DNA of 64,000 nt, from NCBI GenBank assembly GCA_017480325.1, contig JAFVAY010000011.1, forward strand, positions 124,001 through 188,000, given 5' to 3'. Each line of letters begins with the position of its first letter. Position 1 is the first letter of the stretch. Source of the DNA: Clostridiales bacterium. Lineage in GTDB: Bacteria; Bacillota; Clostridia; Saccharofermentanales; Saccharofermentanaceae. Of this stretch, positions 25,395-34,018 are shown one piece after another. The translations under genes were made by a program, and so were the position numbers. A model generated the notes under the pieces. The model did no database searches and was not told the DNA's origin. It was given only the letters and a program-made list of their open reading frames with translations.

Positions 25395-26916
25395 AGTTAA
25401 TATGAACGCCAAGGATTTCCTGCCTGATTCTGAAGTAAATGAGCTTATAAGAAGATTCAAGTCCGATAGGGACAGCGATGCTTTGGAAACACTGTGTGAG
25501 AACTACGACAGATTCGTTCACTGGTGCGCGAGAAAGAAGCTTGCGAGGATCGTGTCCTTAACGCCAAAGCAGCGAATGGATATGGAGCCCGATCTGTTCC
25601 AGGCAGGCTGGCAGGGGTTTATTGAGGCTGTCCCGAATTTTGACGAGACTTCCGGCGGTAAATTTTCTACCTACGTCAGGAAATATATTGACGGACAGAT
25701 GAGCAAGGAACTCGATGTACTTTTGAATAGGGCAGGAGTGACGGATAAACCGAAGCCGAAGGTCGGGAAAGCGAAGGCTTCTAAAGTAGCTTCAGACAAG
25801 GCAGATGACATCGTTTCTTCCAAGAGACGGCCGCTTCAGCTCGCGGATGTTCTGAAGCTGTTCTCTGACGAGAATCACAGTATTACCAAGACAGAACTTC
25901 GGGATAATCTTCATAAATACAGGCTGATAAAATACGGTGAGGACTCAAAGCTTGAGACGCCTCTTACGATATCCGATACTCTTGATGCGGTGCTACAGGA
26001 GCGCGAGATCAAGGCGAAGGTCAATGAGGGCAAGGGAAAGAAAGCCCCGGAGATTACTGACCTTCAGTATGTACACCTGTTCTCTAACGAGCAGCTCGAT
26101 GAGCTTATCCAGATGATCTGCTTTACGGAATTGCTTGCGCAGGAAGAGAAGGAGGAACTTATAAGAAAGCTTCTTTCTACTGCGAGCCTTTATTATGAGA
26201 CTCCGTTCTGGGACGGGCTGAAGCTGAAGTTCAATCCGTCTGCGGTCTATGGGCGCTATAGCGGTAAGACTTCTTCTTCTCGAAAAGATTTTTCTTCAAA
26301 CATCAAGACCATACAAAAAGCGATAGACAGTGCGGCACAGATAAGCTTCCTGTTCAATCGTTATAACTCAAATCACGAGTTGGAGCCTTCCAGAAACACT
26401 ATACATAAAATGAGCCCGTACAGGATAGTGGTCTATCATGATAATTTCTACTGCATAGGACTTTGGGAAGGGGCGAAGAATTACAGTCATTATCGTATTG
26501 ATCTTATGTCTGAAGTAAAGATTGAATATGATGAAGAAGGCAGGACGGTTCCTATCAGGCTTTCAAACTTCGAGGGTATTCCGATATGTAATGCCACATG
26601 GGATCCTGCGAAATATATGGCTGAGCATCTGAATATGGCTTATGAGACGCCGACTTCAAAGCCACGGGATATCCTGATAAAGATAAAGGACACTGATTAC
26701 ACGATTTTACATGACTGGTTTGGTAATCATTACGAGAAGACTTCGCTCTCGAAGGACCCGGGGTACGACATAGTCCGCGTTAAGACTTCTCCGTCAATGC
26801 TCGTCCACTGGGCAATGCAGTACGGTACGAGAGTTGAGATATTGGATAAGAGAATCCGTGAGAGCATTCGCAAGGAAATCGAGGCTTTGGAGGAGATGTA
26901 TGGGGATAATAGGTAG
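25384..26916 (+). CDS. Fusion of sigma-70 region 2 with a WYL sensor domain
   Basis: A 510-residue protein of unusual build. Residues ~30-120 look like sigma-70 region 2 (ALETLCENYDRFVHWCARKK, DLFQAGWQGFIEAV, NFDETSGGKFSTYVRKYIDG). A Lys-rich linker (~120-150) leads to a possible winged-helix segment (~152-215, with LADVLKLFSDENHSITKTEL). The C-terminal half (~320-505) is a WYL-type ligand-binding domain (MSPYRIVVYHDNFYCIGLWE, YRIDLMSEVKI, then the C-terminal extension with MLVHWAMQYGTRVEIL). No sigma region 4 is seen. WYL proteins often control DNA-damage or phage-defence genes. Start GTG 25384 or ATG 25402; neither has a strong ribosome binding site. Confidence 0.75.
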   Translation: MKTKVNMNAKDFLPDSEVNELIRRFKSDRDSDALETLCENYDRFVHWCARKKLARIVSLTPKQRMDMEPDLFQAGWQGFIEAVPNFDETSGGKFSTYVRKYIDGQMSKELDVLLNRAGVTDKPKPKVGKAKASKVASDKADDIVSSKRRPLQLADVLKLFSDENHSITKTELRDNLHKYRLIKYGEDSKLETPLTISDTLDAVLQEREIKAKVNEGKGKKAPEITDLQYVHLFSNEQLDELIQMICFTELLAQEEKEELIRKLLSTASLYYETPFWDGLKLKFNPSAVYGRYSGKTSSSRKDFSSNIKTIQKAIDSAAQISFLFNRYNSNHELEPSRNTIHKMSPYRIVVYHDNFYCIGLWEGAKNYSHYRIDLMSEVKIEYDEEGRTVPIRLSNFEGIPICNATWDPAKYMAEHLNMAYETPTSKPRDILIKIKDTDYTILHDWFGNHYEKTSLSKDPGYDIVRVKTSPSMLVHWAMQYGTRVEILDKRIRESIRKEIEALEEMYGDNR

Positions 26917-27646
26917 ACAGACATTTGACGACTTATTAGATAAGTTTTGCGAAAGTAAGAATCCGGATATAATTGATAGTCAACCCAGAACAACAGGATG
27001 TGATGTCGAGGCTTGTTATTTGTGTCAGGCAATTTGGTACAAAGTGACCGGAAATACACTTAATAATGGCAAACCATATTCGAATAATTATTTTGATTGG
27101 AATAATGGGAAGATAGAGAAAACAGTCAGATTTCATTTGGATATTATGAATAATCCAAAGATTGGAAGTTGCGGACTCGCCGCCTCAGTAAATGAAACAG
27201 GGAGAAATAATTGGGAAACGGTTTATCACCATATCGGGAATATGACACCAATTCCATGGTTCGATGTTGCAGGCAATCACAGTGTTAACGGACAGATGCT
27301 TCATAAAGCTCTGGATGAGCGTTGGGATTTGTATCTCAATGTTCTTAGAAGGAATTGGGATGCATGGAATAAGACGGAGGGATTCACATTTAATGGTTAT
27401 ATGATACTGACATGTCAACAGATGTATTATGCCGATATATATGAAAGTATAGAGGATACAAGTGAAATCACATTAGATAGCATTGCTGAATGGAACGGGA
27501 GAATTATAGAGAACCCCGAGATGGATTTGTTATCATTCGAACCTTACGATGGGCGCACGATTGATACTGTTGCAGATGATATTATTAAGCTTATAAAAAT
27601 AAGAGATAGAGTCATCGGACTTAAACTGGACGCATCAAGACAGTGA
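26900..27646 (+). CDS. Unknown protein coupled to the sigma-WYL gene
   Basis: A 248-residue soluble protein, function unknown. It starts at ATG 26900 behind GGAGGAG and overlaps the sigma-WYL gene by 17 bases, so the two are translated together. Notable segments: two Cys in CDVEACYLCQAIWYK, YHHIGNMTPIPWFDVAGNHS near the middle, DERWDLYLNVLRRNWDAWNK and ILTCQQMYYADIYES. It may belong to a DUF with a conserved HIGN-PIP motif (DUF6994-like), but I cannot confirm this. The conserved His, Asn and acidic residues could form a catalytic site; that is only a guess. It is AT-richer than the sigma-WYL gene. Confidence 0.75.
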   Translation: MGIIGRQTFDDLLDKFCESKNPDIIDSQPRTTGCDVEACYLCQAIWYKVTGNTLNNGKPYSNNYFDWNNGKIEKTVRFHLDIMNNPKIGSCGLAASVNETGRNNWETVYHHIGNMTPIPWFDVAGNHSVNGQMLHKALDERWDLYLNVLRRNWDAWNKTEGFTFNGYMILTCQQMYYADIYESIEDTSEITLDSIAEWNGRIIENPEMDLLSFEPYDGRTIDTVADDIIKLIKIRDRVIGLKLDASRQ

Positions 27647-27663
27647 TTTTGACATTTACAGAG

Positions 27664-27730
27664 AAGTATATAGAAGTATATAATCAAATTAAAAGTATAT
27701 AAAAGTATATAGACAAATGAATAGTATATA
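27664..27730. repeat. GTATATA iteron array upstream of the second AAA+ ATPase
   Basis: GTATATA starts at 27666, 27676, 27695, 27705 and 27724: spacings 10, 19, 10, 19. The higher-order unit is 29 bases; units 27664-27692 and 27693-27721 match at 25 of 29 positions, and a third partial unit runs into the AGGAGG ribosome binding site of 27745. It is probably the operator for that gene. Confidence 0.88.
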
Positions 27731-27744
27731 GGAGGTTTTGTCGC

Positions 27745-28788
27745 ATGGATAAGAATCCTTTTGCAATTAATTTTGGTAGAGTCCCTGTGCAGTATATCAG
27801 CAGGGATATCCTCATAGATGAGATAGTAGAGGAATTAAAAAACGATGATGTGCAGAATCAGTGTTTTATGCTTACTGGCACAAGAGGAACTGGAAAAACT
27901 GTCACGATGACAAGTATAGAAAAGAGAATAGAAAGTGACAATCAGTGGATAATAATCAGGCTCAATCCGACGCGTGATATGTTGTCCGGACTTGTAGGTA
28001 AGCTGTATGACAGCCGTGAATTTATTACGAAATTTATTGACAAAAGTATAAATCTGTCAAAATTCGGCATAGGAATTGGGTTAGAATCAAAATCTCCGGT
28101 AGCGGATATCGAATCGGCATTGGAAATTATTCTTAAGGAGATTAAGAGAAAGAAGAAGCGCCTTCTTGTTACTGTTGATGAAGTCTCCAATACCGATTAT
28201 ATGAGGGAGTTTGCTAGTAGCTTTCAGATAATGATAAGAGAGGAGATGCCTATATATCTTGTCATGGCTGGCTTATATGAGAATATTCATAATTTGGAAG
28301 ATGAAGAGAACTTAACTTTTTTATACAGAGCTCCTAAGTACGAGATGGAGCCGCTTAATCTTACTCTTGTAGGTGAAAGGTATCGAAGAGTTTTTAATAT
28401 TGATAGGGATGCAGCCAAGAAGATGGCTATGATTACTAAAGGATATCCATTTGCATACCAAGCTCTTGGAAAGTATTTATGGGAAGATAAAGATCATTCT
28501 ATAAATGATGATGTGCTTGCCAAGTTTGATGAAGCCCTTAGCCGCTATGTGTATAAAAAGATTTGGTCTGAGTTATCTCCTAAAGATCAATGGTATATGA
28601 GTTATATAGTGAAGAAGCAAATAATGACTACAGCCGAGTTGCTGGAGTTGACCGGTTCAAAAAAGAACGAGTTCTCTCAGTATAGAGCGAGATTGAGGGA
28701 TAAAGGTCTGATAAATGTAACTACACGAGGAGTAATTAGGTTTACATTACCGAGATTTGATGTCTTTCTTGACAATGAGATGTTATAG
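27745..28788 (+). CDS. AAA+ ATPase (archaeal-type, ORC/AAA_16-like)
   Basis: A 347-residue P-loop ATPase. Walker A TGTRGTGKT (44-52), Walker B RLLVTVDEVSN (~138-148), then a sensor region (PIYLVMAGLYENIH), a helical lid with KMAMITKGYPFAYQALGKYL, and a C-terminal winged-helix (ELLELTGSKKNEFSQYRARL) that could bind DNA. ATG at 27745 has a perfect AGGAGG. It is strongly AT-rich compared with its neighbours. The GTATATA array lies immediately upstream, fitting a protein that binds its own promoter. The cellular role is unknown; relatives lie with prophage, toxin-antitoxin and defence genes. Confidence 0.85.
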   Translation: MDKNPFAINFGRVPVQYISRDILIDEIVEELKNDDVQNQCFMLTGTRGTGKTVTMTSIEKRIESDNQWIIIRLNPTRDMLSGLVGKLYDSREFITKFIDKSINLSKFGIGIGLESKSPVADIESALEIILKEIKRKKKRLLVTVDEVSNTDYMREFASSFQIMIREEMPIYLVMAGLYENIHNLEDEENLTFLYRAPKYEMEPLNLTLVGERYRRVFNIDRDAAKKMAMITKGYPFAYQALGKYLWEDKDHSINDDVLAKFDEALSRYVYKKIWSELSPKDQWYMSYIVKKQIMTTAELLELTGSKKNEFSQYRARLRDKGLINVTTRGVIRFTLPRFDVFLDNEML

Positions 28789-28810
28789 GTCTTTAGAAAA
28801 CTAAGACCTA
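28786..28810 (+). terminator. Weak stem-loop at the ATPase stop codon
   Basis: TAGGTCTTTAG / CTAAGACCTA with an AAAA loop and one bulged base; the stop codon is in the stem. The following T-run is poor, so the terminator role is uncertain. Confidence 0.4.
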
Positions 28811-28857
28811 TACTTCCATAATATTGTTGAATAAACTTTCGCAAGGGGGCAAAGAAC

Positions 28858-29358
28858 ATGATCGAGAAGATTGAGAAAGTATATATCGATATGGATGGTG
28901 TACTTGTAGATTTTGAAGGCGGCGTGGAGAAGTTGCTCGGGATTGTGCCTCCCGGAGGAAAGCGTCCTGAAGAAGAGGACCGCCTGATGTGGAAACGCAT
29001 GAAGACTTACGAGCACTTCTACGACAGGCTTGAGCCAATGCCGGGAGCGATTGATATGTTTAACAGGCTTTATGAGAGGTTCGGTGACAATCTTGAGGTG
29101 CTTACGGGTATTCCCAAGCCGGAGCGAGGCATACTGACGGCGGCAGAGGATAAGACAAACTGGGTACACCGTGTTCTATCAAAAGAAATAAAGGTAAATC
29201 CGGTAAGAAGACGCGACAAGTATCTTTTCTGCAAAGGGAAGGAATACATCCTTATCGATGATCTTAAAGATAACATAGAGGCGTGGGAGAAAGCGGGAGG
29301 AACCGGCATTCTTCACATAAGCCCTGACGACACAATGAAGAAGATATTTGGTCTTTAA
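28858..29358 (+). CDS. HAD-superfamily 5'-nucleotidase-like phosphatase
   Basis: Phosphatase of the cytosolic 5'(3')-deoxyribonucleotidase class. The 166-residue protein has HAD motif I YIDMDGVLVDF (Asp11, Asp13), motif II in EVLTGIPKP, a Lys in the KEYILIDD region and motif IV IDDLKDNIEAWEKAGG. Family members remove phosphate from nucleoside monophosphates, but the substrate cannot be decided here. ATG at 28858 lies behind AAGGGGG. A terminator follows at 29393. Confidence 0.82.
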   Translation: MIEKIEKVYIDMDGVLVDFEGGVEKLLGIVPPGGKRPEEEDRLMWKRMKTYEHFYDRLEPMPGAIDMFNRLYERFGDNLEVLTGIPKPERGILTAAEDKTNWVHRVLSKEIKVNPVRRRDKYLFCKGKEYILIDDLKDNIEAWEKAGGTGILHISPDDTMKKIFGL

Positions 29359-29392
29359 CTTTTCAAAGACCTCAAAACCCATAATGAATATG

Positions 29393-29427
29393 AAAGAGCC
29401 GTGATGAACAAAGCGGTTCTTTTAATT
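29393..29427 (+). terminator. Rho-independent terminator after the nucleotidase gene
   Basis: AAAGAGCCG (29393-29401) pairs with CGGTTCTTT (29414-29422) over nine pairs with one wobble, 12-base loop, then TTTTAATTTG. A second smaller stem, GGTCTTT/AAAGACC, overlaps the gene's stop at 29350-29371. Confidence 0.75.
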
Positions 29428-29452
29428 TGCAAAGAAACACGGAGGAACTGAT

Positions 29453-30235
29453 ATGAAGAACATGATGAAAACCTACTTAGGCAAAGACTACAGCGACAAT
29501 CACCTTAGGAATTTCTGCCTATACTGGCTTAAAGGAATGTCCTGCAAGCCGGCGTGGGAAGATGACAGCAAAGGAAGGCGCGCCGTGTATGATACTTGGC
29601 GTAAAGATAACGACCTCGACTGCCTGTACTTTGACGGCGATCTCAAGGCGGACACGCTCATGAGCGCTTGGACGATAATCAAGTGGGTGGCTGAGTTTAT
29701 CAACAGAGAAGAAGGCAGAAAGTTCACCAAATGTGAAGCGGACCTTAAGCTGTTGGCAGATGTCCCTGATACTTACCTGCCGCCGGAATATGAGCTGGTA
29801 CAGCTTCTGTACAAGTTCCTCGAGCTCGCGGAGCTTCCGTGCAACTACATCCTGCTTCCTGACAGGAACATGAACGCTGACAGATACTGCTTCAGAAGAA
29901 GCGCCAAATTCAGGATGCTCTACGATCAGGTTCCTGCAACCTTGTGGCATGTCTTTGAGAAGGAGACGCTGGGGATGTATTTCCTTGATGCAACCGGTGA
30001 AGTCGATGAGGAGAAAGTGGTAGCATGGATCTTGCGCGAAAAACTCGAAATGGGCTTCAGGAAAGGAGTCATCAAGCAGAGCGAGGTAATACCGCTTACA
30101 AAAACAATAAGTCCGCGATCAGGAAAAAGGCTTAATAAGGAAGACGAGCTCACGGAGGCACTAAAGTACATGATCAGCTTTCTCAGTGAAAGAGGCGAAA
30201 AATTGACTACCGGTCCGATGCTAACGGGGATATGA
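29453..30235 (+). CDS. Hypothetical protein (260 aa)
   Basis: Not recognised. Soluble, mixed-charge protein with aromatic-rich N-terminus (NFCLYWLKGMSC, DLDCLYFDGDLKADTLMSAW), a helical middle (YELVQLLYKFLELAELPCNY) and a basic C-terminus. ATG at 29453 follows a clear GGAGG, and the reading frame has the neighbours' codon use, so it is a real gene. It is first in a run of same-strand genes of unknown function (29453-32413), which may form a loose accessory operon. Confidence 0.7.
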   Translation: MKNMMKTYLGKDYSDNHLRNFCLYWLKGMSCKPAWEDDSKGRRAVYDTWRKDNDLDCLYFDGDLKADTLMSAWTIIKWVAEFINREEGRKFTKCEADLKLLADVPDTYLPPEYELVQLLYKFLELAELPCNYILLPDRNMNADRYCFRRSAKFRMLYDQVPATLWHVFEKETLGMYFLDATGEVDEEKVVAWILREKLEMGFRKGVIKQSEVIPLTKTISPRSGKRLNKEDELTEALKYMISFLSERGEKLTTGPMLTGI

Positions 30236-30269
30236 TAAAAAAAATCAAGAAAAACAGGGGGATAAAAAT

Positions 30270-30689
30270 ATGAAAGTACTGATAATACCGGATGTGCATC
30301 TGAAGCCGGAGATATTTGATTGGGCTATTGACGATGTTCTTTTCTCTCTTGCCGGACTTACAAAAGAGTTCGTAGAATTCTATATGAATGAGTTAAGAGA
30401 TGATGTTAATGCAATGATTAAGGCAGTCAACTGTTTCGGAGATGATGTTCTCTGGGATGAGACAAGTCCGATATGGGCAAGATCTCAGGATGGGTACAGA
30501 ATAGGAAATGTTTATCCGCCGGATTTGATGCAGGTAGTAGGACATACGCCGATGAGACGAATAGAGCAGGAAGGAAACCTTCTGACGACAGACGTTTTCT
30601 CTACTTGGTCAGACGGTAGAAGCTACGGTGAAGAGAGACTCTGCTGGGTAGATACGGTCACGAGAAAGTGGGGGTATTGTAACGGATGA
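30270..30689 (+). CDS. Internally deleted metallophosphoesterase
   Basis: A 139-residue relic. It begins as a calcineurin-type phosphoesterase (MKVLIIPDVHLKPEIFDWA, with the metal-binding D-x-H) and ends as one (VVGHTPM, then TTDVFSTWSDGRS), but intact relatives have about 90 more residues between these, including the GNHD metal motif. The join falls near residue 20. The FSHAG motif near the join has become FSLAG, losing another metal ligand. The open reading frame is intact and has a ribosome binding site (AGGGGG), so it may be expressed, but it should lack activity. Confidence 0.75.
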   Translation: MKVLIIPDVHLKPEIFDWAIDDVLFSLAGLTKEFVEFYMNELRDDVNAMIKAVNCFGDDVLWDETSPIWARSQDGYRIGNVYPPDLMQVVGHTPMRRIEQEGNLLTTDVFSTWSDGRSYGEERLCWVDTVTRKWGYCNG

Positions 30690-30716
30690 TAAAGGCTATG
30701 ACGGAGGTGCAGGAAG

Positions 30717-31382
30717 ATGTGTAAAAAAGTGTATTCGGGCTTTACATACGAGTTGTCGAAGGTAATTGATACAGGCGGTGCAGACAGTAAACTCAGGGCA
30801 TACGTTCTTGAGACAGGCGGGTGGGATGATCCTACCCGCTTTGTTAATCTTGGCAGAAGAAGATACATTCACGTCCGAGGGAATTGTTATCTGGTGTTCG
30901 TGTCGGAAGACGAGATTAAGATAACAGAGTTGAAATTCGACGATTCGAGGCTATATAAAGGGCATCCGGTAATCACGATTACAGATGTGCTGAAAGGTAT
31001 GGGAATAAAGTGCAAGATTATAGCTGATTATGAAAGCGGAACCCGGGCGCACGGCGCAGCGTGGAAGCGCGCACTTAATGAAAGACAGGCGATTTTCGCG
31101 CAGAGCGGGTATGCCCTTCAGAAGAGGTTCTGGTGTGACTGCTGGGAAGTAAATTTTGATATGGTCTTAGTAAAGCACAACTGGTTTTTGCTGGATGGCG
31201 CAGAGGTGAGAAACATCGGAGTGGACCTGGTGTTAGACGATATTATGAACGCGACTCATATTTATATCGAAAGGATATTATCCGAACCGATATCAATAAG
31301 TCGGGACGAGGCTGTAAAGCTTCTGAAACTAAAGGGAATAGAAGAAAGTACAATTTACGATTTGGTAGGGAAAGGCAGGTAA
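30717..31382 (+). CDS. Hypothetical protein (221 aa)
   Basis: Not recognised. Soluble protein with several Cys and Trp (GNCYLVFVSEDEIKITELKF, LQKRFWCDCWEVNFDMVLV) and a C-terminal helix-hairpin segment (ISRDEAVKLLKLKGIEESTI) that could be a small DNA- or protein-binding element. The ATG at 30717 follows AGGTGCAGGAAG. It lies 27 bases after the broken phosphoesterase and five bases before the next gene, so it is operonic. Confidence 0.65.
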   Translation: MCKKVYSGFTYELSKVIDTGGADSKLRAYVLETGGWDDPTRFVNLGRRRYIHVRGNCYLVFVSEDEIKITELKFDDSRLYKGHPVITITDVLKGMGIKCKIIADYESGTRAHGAAWKRALNERQAIFAQSGYALQKRFWCDCWEVNFDMVLVKHNWFLLDGAEVRNIGVDLVLDDIMNATHIYIERILSEPISISRDEAVKLLKLKGIEESTIYDLVGKGR

Positions 31383-31387
31383 TTAAA

Positions 31388-32413
31388 ATGAAGAACAGAA
31401 TAGATAAAAGACCTGAAAATCTTTGGTCAGACGACATCTGGGAGTTATACTGCTTTCTGCAGGACTGGAAAGAGGATACAAAGTATATCTTCTGGACAGA
31501 CAGGCGTAGCCGTAGACCCGGAATCAAGGAGCATCTGTATCTGATAAAAGATATCGAATTGAATATAGGTGAAGTCAGCTACTATGCGGACAGCACTGAT
31601 GTTGAGATACCCATGAAAGATGAGGAATTAATAATCCATCTTGAGCATAACGATAGAGGAAATATACAGTCCTCACAGGCGTATGTATTGCTCGATGGGA
31701 TGTATAAAGTTGACGGCGGTGTAGAAGAACTCTTAGCCAGAACCCACTTAAGGCTTCCCGTTAAGTCAGATATTGATGAGGCAAAGTATGATGAGTATGG
31801 TGTGCCTGTTTATAATCACGAGGAACCTGTTCCGTATATAAAGCCTACGCCTCAGCAGTTTGCGATAAGCTCATTTGAGGGTTTCCTTAAGTATTCGGGT
31901 ATCACATATTCCGAAGATTCGGAAGGGGAAGTAAAGAGTGTAACTTTTGAGTATGATTCGACAGATGATGCCCCCGGGGTTGTTATTAAGGGCAAGGCTG
32001 TATTCGGAAAGAAGATTAAGCTTCGCTTCTTCTATGGCGAAAAGGCATCTCATGTCTTAAGAAGTGAGAATAAGAAAGATCTTATCAAACTGATTAACTA
32101 TATCAATTCACGGGTCGATCTGGGACTTGCTCGCATTTATATGGAAGATGGCGATGAGCCTGATATAGTAATTGCTTCCGATGTTCCTTACGACCTTACC
32201 CATCATGGCGGAATTGCTCTTACTACTGCCGAGCTGATTACGGAAAGCAGTGTTAAGCTTCTTAAGGAACTCGCTTATCCTATTTTCGAGTTTATGCATG
32301 GCAGTATGAGTTATAAAGAAGTGCGCGAGTACATCGAGAGTGATATCCTTAAAGGTAACCACAATGCGATGATTCTTGAGTGGATAGACGACTTTAATAA
32401 AAAGCTGCGGTAA
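31388..32413 (+). CDS. Hypothetical protein, possible YbjN-like C-terminal domain
   Basis: A 341-residue soluble protein. The N-terminal third is acidic with WELYCFLQDWKEDTKYIFW. From about residue 210 the pattern NYINSRVDLGLARIYMEDGD, then IVIASDVPYDLTHHGG and SVKLLKELAYPIFEFM, resembles YbjN-type sensory/chaperone-like domains, but the match is by eye and weak. It starts five bases after the previous stop. The downstream secreted-protein gene starts 32 bases later. Confidence 0.65.
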   Translation: MKNRIDKRPENLWSDDIWELYCFLQDWKEDTKYIFWTDRRSRRPGIKEHLYLIKDIELNIGEVSYYADSTDVEIPMKDEELIIHLEHNDRGNIQSSQAYVLLDGMYKVDGGVEELLARTHLRLPVKSDIDEAKYDEYGVPVYNHEEPVPYIKPTPQQFAISSFEGFLKYSGITYSEDSEGEVKSVTFEYDSTDDAPGVVIKGKAVFGKKIKLRFFYGEKASHVLRSENKKDLIKLINYINSRVDLGLARIYMEDGDEPDIVIASDVPYDLTHHGGIALTTAELITESSVKLLKELAYPIFEFMHGSMSYKEVREYIESDILKGNHNAMILEWIDDFNKKLR

Positions 32414-32445
32414 GCTACCGTTTATAAACAAAGAAGGGTTTTGGA

Positions 32446-33921
32446 ATGATCAAGTTGAACAGGAAACTGCCTAAGTTTGCATCAGCCATTATGGCTTTCA
32501 TTGTTGTCGGGGGAGCCTTTGCTCCGGCTGTAACCGTAAGAGCGAATTCCGGTCCCATTGAATGGTGGTACGGAAACGAAGGCGAAGGTCCGAAGCCGGA
32601 AGATTCTGACTGTCCTCTCGAGGTAACATCTGAAACTTTGACTTTTGATATTCCGGATCTGCTACCGCCTGATATCCATCGATGGACCGAAGATACAATT
32701 ACAGGATACGAGAGTCATGTAACTGCCGAGTATACTTTTTATAATCCGACTGATGAAACGATTGCGGCCAATCTGGTCTTTCCTTTCAGCATTTTCCCGT
32801 ATACCCAGAATCTTCGATTTGCGACCGCACTTGACGACAGATACAGCATCACCGTGAACGGACAGACCGTCGAGAGAACAGTAATGACGACCTATCTCGA
32901 GCCAGGTGTGGAATTTGATGCGAGGAACATGATGCCGGAGCAGGTTAATGATGAGGATTATCTTGAAGACGATTACTATCACCCGGATATGCCTGTTGTC
33001 AGGTGTTTATATGACCATTACTCACTTCAACAGGATGAGAATCATTATGCTACAGTTTATTTAGATCCTGCAGGCAAAGCAGAAGACAGGGTCTATTACG
33101 TCCCATACGGGTTATGTGATTATTCCCGGGTCCCGGCTAGAGATCCTAGTAAAAGCCGGGATATAATAAATGTATACGTTGGTGATGATCAAGATTTGGA
33201 ATTATATGTGATTGGCACTGATAATGATATAGATGTGCGATTGCCCTTATCTGGAGAATTAATTAAACCTGTAATAAGGGAGACGATGACATTTGAAGAA
33301 TTGCTGTTGTCAGGTCGACCGGACGGATTGAATGTATCGGACACAACATGGTATAACCTCACACTTGACCAGATTAATGCAAATCCTCGTCGTCACGAGT
33401 TCAATGAATACATACTGTATAACAATTTCTATGGGGAGTCTACAAGTCTGCTCATTCCTCAGGGAACTTTCCTCCGATGGTATTGCTATACACTAACGGT
33501 CGAACCGGGTCAAACTGTAGTAAACCGCGTCGAGGCTCCGCTTTATCCGGATATATGTGACAGCCATGCCTACGAAACAAAAACAACGTATAATTATGAA
33601 TATCTCTTGAGCCCTGCTTCATTGTGGGCTGACTTTGGAGAACTTTATATAAGAATCAATACGCCATATGATCTTAAGAACTTTTCACTTCGAGGCATGA
33701 GAGAAGTCGAAGGCGGATATGAAGGCTATTTCGACGGGCTTCCGAATTCGGAACTCAATTTCAGTATCGTTCAGGAGGATGTTGTGGGGAATGCGTTCCT
33801 GACTATCTTTTTGCTTCTCGCCGCCTTTTTTGGAGGTGGCTGGATCATAGTAGTCGGCATTATTTTATTGATAGTCATCATCCGTTTATGTATACCCAAG
33901 ACTAAAAGTAGCCATCATTAA
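32446..33921 (+). CDS. Secreted protein anchored by a C-terminal membrane helix
   Basis: A 491-residue type I membrane protein. The N-terminal signal peptide (~1-33) ends in a plausible signal-peptidase I site VRA-NS. A large beta-rich extracellular region contains HVTAEYTFYNPTDETIAANL, resembling VIT- or immunoglobulin-like outer-surface domains. A strong hydrophobic helix (~452-483) is followed by a short basic tail (KTKSSHH). No enzyme motif was recognised. ATG at 32446 follows GAAGGG. A terminator follows at 33975. Confidence 0.75.
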   Translation: MIKLNRKLPKFASAIMAFIVVGGAFAPAVTVRANSGPIEWWYGNEGEGPKPEDSDCPLEVTSETLTFDIPDLLPPDIHRWTEDTITGYESHVTAEYTFYNPTDETIAANLVFPFSIFPYTQNLRFATALDDRYSITVNGQTVERTVMTTYLEPGVEFDARNMMPEQVNDEDYLEDDYYHPDMPVVRCLYDHYSLQQDENHYATVYLDPAGKAEDRVYYVPYGLCDYSRVPARDPSKSRDIINVYVGDDQDLELYVIGTDNDIDVRLPLSGELIKPVIRETMTFEELLLSGRPDGLNVSDTTWYNLTLDQINANPRRHEFNEYILYNNFYGESTSLLIPQGTFLRWYCYTLTVEPGQTVVNRVEAPLYPDICDSHAYETKTTYNYEYLLSPASLWADFGELYIRINTPYDLKNFSLRGMREVEGGYEGYFDGLPNSELNFSIVQEDVVGNAFLTIFLLLAAFFGGGWIIVVGIILLIVIIRLCIPKTKSSHH

Positions 33922-33974
33922 TGATTACAATATGAAATTGGATCATCACGTTCACTGTGTTGCTTCAAAAATTC

Positions 33975-34018
33975 ATCGAGGCTGAAGTCTTTAAACTCCA
34001 GCCTCGATATTGTTGTTT
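33975..34018 (+). terminator. Terminator after the secreted-protein gene
   Basis: ATCGAGGCTG (33975-33984) and CAGCCTCGAT (33999-34008) form a perfect ten-pair stem with a 14-base loop, then ATTGTTGTTT. It separates this gene from the convergent flotillin gene. Confidence 0.75.

Noticed and set aside
7690-27730. A CRISPR array among the repeats
   Set aside because: The repeats are short (7-19 bases) or palindromic with no 20-40 base unique spacers, and no cas genes are present.
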